From: Cheiracanthium punctorium
Lineage: Eukaryota > Arthropoda > Arachnida > Araneae > Cheiracanthiidae
Direction of reading: 5' to 3'
Assembly (NCBI GenBank): GCA_038373885.1
Contig: JAWZYV010011909.1
Coordinates: 124,001 to 188,000 of the forward strand
Length of the DNA stretch: 64,000 nt
How positions within the stretch are numbered: the first letter of the stretch is position 1; every line of letters starts with the position of its first letter. The notes beneath the pieces were generated by a model. That model ran no database searches and was not told the origin of the DNA. It saw only the letters and a program-made list of their open reading frames with translations. The position numbers were made by a program, and so were the translations under genes. Shown piece by piece: positions 56,136 through 64,000 of this stretch.

Positions 56136-59100
56136 ATAAAGCATAATTATTAGGGTCATTTTGAAGCTTCCTGCAAGACATATGTTCTGGTGGTAGCAAA
56201 CAGGTTAAATGAAGAGTAAGCTGTTATAAAAAGCTTATCATATTAGCTATAAAAAGCGTAAAAGCTATAAAAAGCGTACCATAATATTGTAAATCGCTGT
56301 GCACAATTTTTCAGAACAGTTAAATTTTCGATTGGCAGCAACTTTACTCGTGAACAATAAACAAATGAGAAAGTTATAAACATTAAAGCGTTTAGTACTG
56401 CCCACAAGAATACTCGTAGCTGCCGAACGGAGTTTTCTTGCCAGCTACAAACTCATTTTTCATCTTGTTTAAATCGCGGACAGCGTAAATTGCCTTCAAA
56501 AATACATGCAATCTTAAGGTTTGTTTTAGAACAGACATTTCGTAAAATAATGTAATGTAAAGATCGTCCAAAAAGGTCCCGATTTTATCACAATCCAAGA
56601 TTGCACTAGAGGACAAAGTCCGCTGTGGAGGCAATTACAACAGGTGCTAGAAAAAGGATTTCACAAAAAAGTGTATACACTCAATATAATTAATCTTCGC
56701 CCACTTAAAACAAGTAACTTCATATTCAATTTTTATTATGTACCGAAATTTAATTCCATACATTTTTGGAAACGTGCGGAAACTTCTGATACTAACAATT
56801 TCGTATTGTGGAAACAGTCTCTCTTATATGAATCCTTCATGCAGAGAAAATCATTTTATTTGGTGTAAATTACTCGGTAATCTGGGAAATATATTTTAAA
56901 CGGATTGGAATCGCATCTTTCCCTTCAGAGTCTCATAACTGTGACTTCAATATGACATCAATGATAAATCAAGCAAATGATTAACTTTTTGTACTCTCCT
57001 AAATAAAATGGAGCTGAAAATAATGAAAATTCGCTTAAAAATTAGGGAACGGTTGGATTTCCAGATTATTTAAAGTAGCGCAGATTGTGTTCTGTATTAT
57101 TTTTTACATGATAATAAAAAATTTCAAACCGATCGCACCGACGGTGTGAATTTTATTACGTTTGTAGACATTAATTTTTTTATTTGTTTGGATTATTGAT
57201 GGCGGTAATAGTTTTGTTTTGCAATTTTTGAAACTGAATTGTGGGAGATTCAGTGAGTCGGGGATCAGCGTAACTATAAAGATTTTTCTTTTTTAATGCA
57301 ACCCCGCCTTTGCAATAAAACCTTAAAAACTAATTTTTCGAAAAGTTTTTAACACTTTGCTGTTATTAAGCATTTCTCAATTTGTACGCCTAAAAGGCCT
57401 TTGGATTGTATCAAAAAAACTAAATTCGAATTGAAAAGCGTCCACTGTATTTTGTTTTCAAGGCGATAAATAAATATTTTTTCTACAAGTAAAATAAAAG
57501 GAATAAATATTAAAAACAATCGGTTAAATTGCACAAAATAATAAAGTCTAAACTTAAGGGAAAGACATAGCTTGAAAATCCCTCCTCCGGATACGCCCAA
57601 AACTATGAAGTAAAATAATGATATGTCTCAAATGCAGTATTTATTTAAATCAGTCATACAAGAATAAACTAAAGAACAATTAATTAGTGCGATTTAATAA
57701 CTCTGCATTATATCGAAGGAGAGATTTTAAGAAAGGAAAAGTTAAAAATAAAAGAGGGCAGGTACAATATTTATAAGGTAAAAATTATGTGAAAGCAGGA
57801 TCGAATATTTTTTTCGTGGTATAATTCTAAATACTAAACAATAGCCAATTGTATGCTAAATATGGTATCTTTATTTTGGAAACTGTTTTTTCTCCTGAAA
57901 GAAAACACCTCTCGACGTGAATGGAAATTTCATTTAAATTCGTAGTATGGGTTTTTTAAAACGTACAAAGAAATATTATTATACTTTATCAAAAGAAAAG
58001 GAACTCAACTAACTTGCTTCTAAAAAAGAATAAGAAAATTTCAGCAAACCAAAAACTTGGTGGAGATTGTTGTGTACAGACATAAATACTCTCCACTGGC
58101 GCTCCACAAAAAGAAAGATAGATATCTCTAACACCAGAATTTAGCAACGAAACATACTTATATAATAAAACTATCACTTCCGAATATGAGATCTCGCTTT
58201 ATTTGTCTTGGAATTATCAAGAACGCTCAATTGTTTGGGCGATACTTTGAACGTAGTGTAGTAGAGGACAAGCGTCTAGCCCCCGCCCGAATAACTTTGG
58301 AACCATTCAATGCGCATGCCCGTCTACTTCCCAGACATCCGCTCAGGATAGCTCAGGAAATGAATGGTGTCGCCATCTAGTGATTACTTTTGGAAACTTT
58401 GTATTTCTCATAAGAAATTTTGAAATATTTAGGATTAGCTTTGAACTTGTGTTTATTTTTCCTTTTGTATTATAAAAAAAAAATACTTCAAATATTTATT
58501 CTTTCTGATGATCTTGGAATTACCAATTGCTTGTTAATTAAAATTATGTATTAAGTAATTTTTACATAAGTTAATAATTTTTCGGATATATTATATAGTA
58601 AATAATTTTAGCCGATTTTGGAATATTTAGTTTTAAATAAGAATGGCCTCACACACACAATCTCGTTTTTATTTTTATATCCCAAATGTCCCCCATCTAG
58701 TGATTAATTTTGGAAACTTTGATTGTATTTCTCCGTAATAAAAAGAAAATATATCAAATAGTTATTCTTTACTGATAATCTATAATTAGCAATATTGTAG
58801 CTGGTTAATATTCCTACATAAGTCAATTATTTTTAAAATAGTTTATTAAGTAAATGATTTTAGCAGATTTTGAAATATTTACCATTGGCCTTGAACTTGT
58901 TTTTATAGCTGATTTGCATTAAGTTAAAAAATATAATACTGCATAGAACCTCCTGCCCCCCCCCCCGAAATTTAATTTTAGCACGACATATCCCCTTTCA
59001 AATTTTTTTTCTGCCTACGGCCTTGGACATATATGCATTTTCTTGAATTTTAGGGGGGCGGGGGGACTGCCCCCTCTTACCCATACTAAGTTACGCCTAT

Positions 59101-59418
59101 CTTTGAGATTAAATTTTAGTCCTAATTTGTATTATATGGTTCGTAGAGTATTTTGTCACTTGGGAAAAGGTACCTACCCACCTTCCGACCTGGCTATCTA
59201 TGCCTATGGGTAAGCAATGTAACCATCGCATCGGGGGGCAAGTTCGAAAAGGTTTTCTTTGGAATAATGTAAAAGGGGGCGACATTTTTATGTTTGCAAG
59301 AGTGGCGCTAAGTAATCTAGTCCCTTCCTTTTGTCTGTATATAATATTTTATGTATTCTCCAATTTTATACAATCGGAAATTTGTTGAAAGATTATGAAA
59401 ACTATCTTTATTATTAGA
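56136..59418. other. Non-coding stretch with repeat fragments
   Basis: About 56930-57290 is a diverged inverted copy of 24490-24840 (shared words such as GGGATCAGCG and the ATAAAATGGA/TCCATTTTAT block). 58373-58900 carries two degenerate direct units about 320 bases apart (CCATCTAGTGATTA at 58373 and 58693). A C run near 58953 and a G run near 59053 with GCCTACGGCC and TTACGCCTAT words suggest MITE remnants. No gene. Confidence 0.5.
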
Positions 59419-61103
59419 CTAGCTGAAGTACCCGTCCTCGACGGGTTAGTGAATGCAAATTTCCAAAAAAGCAAGATCTTTCGTCAGCATTGTATGAGTA
59501 CACAGAATGGATGTAGTATGTTGCCAAAGTAAAAAAAGCGAAGTTATAATTTTTATGTATTGTTAAAATATTACAGGTTAGAGAGTAACTAAGTAATATC
59601 ATTTCATTCGCATTAGTCGTAATTATGTGATGCGCGAACGAATATTTACGCATATTGAAATAATTTTCGCAAAATCTAAAAATTTAATCAACATTTTTGA
59701 AAAAATGGAAGCCTAGAATTTAAGTTGAGTGACAACCTATCATGTCACCCAAATTCGTTTCATTCCCTGCAGTCTTTATTTCGTGATGCTGGAACAAATT
59801 TTCAGCATTTTAAAACGATTTTCGCAAAATCTCAAAATGTATTCAAAATATTTTAAAAATTCAACACTTATAAATTAAGATTAGCAACTACCTATCATAT
59901 CACTAAACTTCGTATCATTCGTATTAGTCGTTATTACGTGATGTTTGAAGAAATATAAACGCATTTTGAGAGAATTTTCACAAAATCTCAAAATCTAATA
60001 AAAATGTTTAAAAAATTGGACTCCTATAGTTTATGTTGAGCAACCATCTATCGTGTGACCCAATTTCATATCATTCGCTTTAGTCGTTATTACGTAATGC
60101 GGGAACAAAGATTCACTCAGTTTTAAAAGATTTTCACAAAATCTCTAAATCTGATCGATTTTTTTTAATTAGATGCTTATAGTTTAAGGTGAGTGACCAC
60201 CTATCATTTCACCAAATACCATTTTTTCACCTTTGCAGTTTTACGTGATGTGCGAACACAAATTTACGCAGTTTGAAATGATTTTCGCAAAATTTCAAAA
60301 TCTAATCAAGATTTTTTTTTAATTCGACGCCTATGTTTTAAGTTGAGTGACCACCTATCATGACACCCAATTTCATATCATTCGCTTCAGTCGTTTTTGC
60401 GTGATGCTTGAACACAAATTTACGCAGTTTGAAACGATTTTCGCAAAATCGAAAAATCTAATCAAGATTTTTTAAAAATTCGACGCCTATGTTTTAAGTT
60501 GAGTGACCACCTATCATGACACCCAATTTCATATCATTCGCTTCAGTCGTTTTTATGTGATGCTTGAACACAAATTTACGCAGTTTGAAACGATTTTCGC
60601 AAAATCTCAAAATCTAATCAGTATTTTTGAAAAATTCGACCCCTATGTTTTAAGTTGAGTGACCACCTATCATGACACCCAATTTCATACCATTCTCTTC
60701 AGTCGTTTTGACGTGATGCTTAAACAAAAAAAGCGTCACGGACAGAATGACAGAATGACAGACAGACAAACTTTTTTTGAGGGTGGCATCGGATTCCCGG
60801 TGCTTGAAACGGATAGAAATCGCAAAATTTTTGAATTCCAAGAAATGTACAGACAAAAGTCTAATTTTATTTATATAGTTTAAGTGGTGACACTATCATG
60901 ACACCCAATTTCATACATCTCTTCAGTCGTTTTGACAGTGATGCTTAAACAAAAAAGCGTCACGGACAGAATGACAGAATGACAGACAGACAAACTTTTT
61001 TTGAGGGTGGCATCGGATTCCCGGGTGCTTGAAACGGATAGAAATCGCAAAATTTTTGAATTCCAAGAAATGTACAGACAAAAGTCTAATTTTATTTATA
61101 TAG
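59419..61103 (-). mobile_element. Helitron-like element with about 155-bp tandem units
   Basis: Read on the minus strand, the 3' end is a perfect CCCGTC-GAG-GACGGG stem-loop (59431-59445), then TACTTCAG and CTAG, followed by T: the Helitron CTRR terminus with the A-T insertion site. Tandem units with GAGTGACCACCTATCAT landmarks lie near 59727, 59881, 60037, 60191, 60345, 60501 and 60657, spaced 154-156 bases. At the 5' end is a (GACA)n tract and TATATAAATAAAATTAGAC, plausible for a Helitron 5' end. The last 225-231 bases are present twice (60648-60878, 60879-61103). No Rep/helicase is encoded, so it is non-autonomous. Confidence 0.75.
59590..60720 (-). repeat. Tandem array, seven units of about 155 bp
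   Basis: The units share TTTACGCAGTTTGAAACGAT, TTTCGCAAAATCTCAAAATC and CACCTATCATGACACCCAAT. The three units nearest 60.3-60.7 kb are most alike, so amplification was most recent on that side. Confidence 0.9.
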
Positions 61104-61220
61104 CGAGAATGCGAGAACAGCTGGATGGATTGCCCAATGCTGAAAAAAGGGCAGCCGTTACCATCGCTCGACTTAACTACCAGCAAGATGGCGGACGACA
61201 ATATCGAAACGTTCATCAGT
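61104..61220 (+). mobile_element. Fragment of TTAA hairpin MITE
   Basis: GAGAACAGCTGGATGGATTG, CCCAATGCTGAAAAAAGGGC and CAGCAAGATGGCGGACGA match one hairpin arm of the copy at 44.4 kb. There are no TTAA ends; it is fused on the left to the Helitron-like 5' end and on the right to the compound repeat. Confidence 0.75.
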
Positions 61221-61224
61221 ATCG

Positions 61225-61615
61225 GTAGGATATCGGTAGGTAAAGATTATAAAACAGTTTTGGTAGGTGATTTTAAAACAGATATCAATTTTGAAATATG
61301 TTTTAATGGAACAAGAGAGACAAACACGGCGCACTCATGAATTATGATACACATTCCAAATAGTATTTATAAAGGTGAAGTATACTCAGAAAATGATTGG
61401 CAAAGATTGTGAAACAGTTTTAGTGGGCGATTTTCATGTAGATTTCATGTAGATTTTATGGAACCATGGAAGGAAACCATAGCACACTCATGAATAATCG
61501 TACAGTTTCCAACTTAATGGAATAAGGAAGGAAAATAGGGACGGCTCATGGATTATGATACGCTTTTAATTTATAGCACTTCAGTACGTATTTAAAATAT
61601 AAAAGTGCTTCATAT
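61225..61615 (+). repeat. Dispersed compound repeat (copy 3, uninterrupted)
   Basis: This is the same order of sub-units as at 6270-6604, without the Tc1: the target region reads GATACGCTTTTAATTTATAG, then CACTTCAGTACG. The first unit keeps a short open stretch, KTVLVGDFKTDINFE. Confidence 0.65.
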
Positions 61616-61699
61616 TTTTACTTTTTAACATTCCCCTGCTCCCCCAATCTGAAACTTGCCAAATATAACAGCGAAAAACTGGCCAGTGAAGGAGAATAT

Positions 61700-62480
61700 C
61701 TGATCAGCGAATAAGCGGCGACTTATTACAAACTCCTGAATGAATTATACGACGCATAAACAGCTAATGATTTCGAAATCAGAAAATGTTGCCTTGCACT
61801 TAAATCAGAAGCCGCCACTGAAAGGCGAAATTCAATATCTTTCTTTAATTGCCGAGGGAGTGCTTTTACAAGCTACTTACCAAGTTTGGGAATAAATTAA
61901 GAGATGCGTGTACAAGTTTCACAATATACTACCGTATTTTTGTTTTGTTTTGCTTTTTTAAACGAAAGGGCCACAAATCTTCGAAACCGGGTGTCAGAAA
62001 ATGTGCATAAATCGTGCTCTCGGTCTCCCCCTAATGAACGCCAATTAAATAAATCAGCACATTTAAGTGGAAAGGTTCGGATAACAAAATCAAAGTCGTA
62101 AATCGACCCCGGTTAAAGTGGCATCAGAGGCGCGACATAAATTTGCGCTTTAACTTCTAATGAGCGTTTCGCTCGCAGATAAAAGCTCACGCCGCGTTTT
62201 ATTAGAATGGCGCCACGACTTTCCAATGGCAGAACTATGGAGAGCCGATAAATATCTGGTGCCAGAGAATTTATCTCCGCACCAAACTAATGAACGTCCG
62301 GGCGGACATTTATTAAAACATATGCTCCCTTAATGAAAGATTTTCGCCAGAGTCGAGACGTTCCTAGCGTTCCGTAAATACGGCGTTTCTAATGCCGATG
62401 TCGAAATGGCGGTGAAGCAGAAACGTAATTGCATTAGCCAGTGGAAATTCGAGTCGTGTCTGATTTGAGTTGCATGTGTT
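61700..62480. promoter_or_regulatory. Candidate conserved regulatory element (homeodomain-site rich)
   Basis: In contrast to the surroundings, this stretch has no recognisable repeat, retains many CpGs (TTTCGCTCGCAG, GGCGCCACGAC, GAACGTCCGGGCGG) and has recurrent homeodomain cores: GCTAATGATT, CCCTAATGAACG, CCAATTAAAT, TTCTAATGAGCG, TTTATTAGAATGG, ACTAATGAACG, CTTAATGAAAG, TTCTAATGCC, GCATTAGCC. Stop codons occur in the frames inspected and no splice-bounded exon was seen. This resembles an enhancer or ultraconserved non-coding element of a developmental gene. The target gene is not known. Confidence 0.4.
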
Positions 62481-64000
62481 TATTTCTTGTGTTTTAAGTT
62501 TCAATTTCGATTTCAATCTCAGTTTCTTCGTAGCTCTGTGCACGGAGACACACGCGTGCATGTGTGTGTGTTCGCATAAATGTACAGGGTTACTCTAAAA
62601 TTTAGTTCTTCTTCGAAGCACTGTAACACTGTAAATAACGGTTCATTTACGGGAAAAATTCCCGCAAAATTTTCAGGAAATTCTTCGCTTATATTCGAAT
62701 AGAGGAACAATTTCCGTACATTAAGGGTCGGCGCCTTTTTGGAACCGCATTTCTACTAGAATTTAGTGCAATAAAATTCCGTAAATATACGGTAATAGTA
62801 CTGGCGTCCCAATTGCCAGTACTATTTATGTGTTTTGACGGAATTTCTTTTACAGTGTATTCAAAAGTACGACGCGTACTAATTACAGTAATATATGGAA
62901 AAGAAAACCTCCAGTTTTCTGCACACTCTGCTAATATTCTATATCCGGCTCCCCCGAGTCACTGAAAACAAATTCAGAGTATATAGCTGTACTTGTCTCA
63001 TGTATTTTGTAGTTTTGTCCTCTCAGTACTGCAACAGTAATCTACTTTCCCAGCTTTACTAACATTTTTGATGATAGGATACATAATCAAGGTCATAAAC
63101 AATGTCCCTCTAAAGGAAGAAGTCACTAGGCGTTGTATTAGGTGATCTGGGTAGCCAAGAGAGAAAAGCGAGGTTTTCCTGACGAACAGGTTCAACCTAG
63201 TACCAAATATAAACTTCATGAGTTTGCAATTATTTTTTACGGTTTTTAATTAATAATTAAAAAAGTAATTAAAATTTTAAAATTCTGATTCTCCTGGTGC
63301 ACATTATCGGACTCATGGGCTTATATATTCAAATTTTCAGAGTTCTGCGTGCAGTAGGTTTGTCTGGAGACCGCACACATACAGACAGACAGATTTACAA
63401 ACATTCATTTTTATTATTACATAAGAAGCATTGTCTGTGCTGCAACTATAGATTACGTCATCCAGTTACTTCAAAATTTTAATCAAAGGTTTGCCCCCAA
63501 ACTGAATTTTGGCGACCCTTTTCTTTGGACCCATAACCGATTTTGACGACCTCTTCGCTTCCCCTCCCCCCCTTGTTGCAGGCTTGAATATCTCTCTTAC
63601 TCGTATAAGCAATACTGTGGGGTAACCGGTAGTAAGCAAGATGACTTTCCTAGCTATGCAGGGATATTTTGTTACCCATAAGCTTGCAAACCTTATTCCT
63701 TTCACACAGGGCCCTTGCTAAAGGGGGAGTAAGGGTGGAGAGTCTACCCCCTTAACACTCGCAAACTTTTATTAAACTTGGCAAAATTTAGATACCTAGT
63801 TGGGAAAATTGGTGAAAAAATTTTAACGAAAACGATAATTAACATTCTATTTCGGGTACACTTAACAAAATTACCAAATTACACAATATAGCAAATCCAC
63901 TTGGCAAAAGTAAAAAGTTATTAATACAGTTGATAAAAAAATAAGTTGGTAGAAACCTATATGACTTGGCTATTTGACTTGACAGTTTATCGACATCTCT
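62481..64000. other. Non-coding stretch at window end
   Basis: No gene recognised. A terminus-like TACAGGGTTACTCT is at about 62582-62595 and C-rich tracts lie near 63560 and 63740. Short ORFs have no domain. Confidence 0.4.

Noticed and set aside
59590..60720. CRISPR-like array of regular repeats
   Set aside because: Whole units of about 155 bp repeat in tandem without unique spacers in a eukaryotic context; it is a Helitron-associated minisatellite.
61001..61340. Overlapping ORFs of 71-97 codons
   Set aside because: They cross the junctions of Helitron-like, MITE and compound repeats, so a real gene is unlikely.

Overview
This is a stretch of AT-rich eukaryotic nuclear DNA. The gene architecture (short exons separated by multi-kilobase introns), the density of Tc1/mariner, hAT, Helitron-like and tRNA-derived SINE elements, and the single host gene point to an arthropod with a repeat-rich genome. 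An arachnid such as a spider is plausible, but the sequence does not settle it. Most open reading frames here are chance or transposon-derived.

Only one host gene is supported: the 3' part of a fasciclin-1 gene (Fas1) on the + strand. Seven exons lie at 15740-15896, 17136-17268, 19073-19220, 21787-21958, 29349-29466, 34856-34891 and 40035-40258. They join in one open frame and encode about 328 residues: the third and fourth FAS1 domains and a hydrophobic C-terminal tail of the GPI-anchor type. The sixth exon is a 36-base, frame-neutral micro-exon, a good candidate for alternative splicing. The upstream exons (signal peptide, domains 1 and 2) were not found and probably lie before the window.

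Layout. 1-15.7 kb is the large intron upstream of the first visible Fas1 exon. It holds a TIR element (1.9-3.3 kb), a nearly intact Tc1 transposon (6605-8109, one premature stop) inserted in an older repeat, a hAT MITE (10956-11110), several SINE-like tRNA-derived repeats, an internally deleted mariner (12729-13308) and a mariner-type transposase relic (about 15.05-15.49 kb). 15.7-40.3 kb is the Fas1 3' region. Its introns carry Helentron-like elements with microsatellites and about 173-bp tandem units (19.4-20.1, 27.3-29.2, 35.5-36.8 kb), MITEs with TTAA target sites (20.6, 22.0, 36.2 kb), hAT MITEs (26.9, 33.5 kb) and a tandem array (33.4-34.7 kb).

40.3-64 kb has no recognised gene. It holds more TTAA hairpin MITEs (44.4, 48.6, 49.1 kb), two hAT MITEs (47.3, 47.9 kb), a 3.2-kb decayed hAT transposon (52953-56135) containing Helitron-like sequence, and a Helitron-like element with about 155-bp tandem units (59.4-61.1 kb). 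Near the end, at about 61.7-62.5 kb, is a repeat-free, CpG-retaining stretch with many homeodomain-type TAAT cores, a candidate conserved regulatory element.
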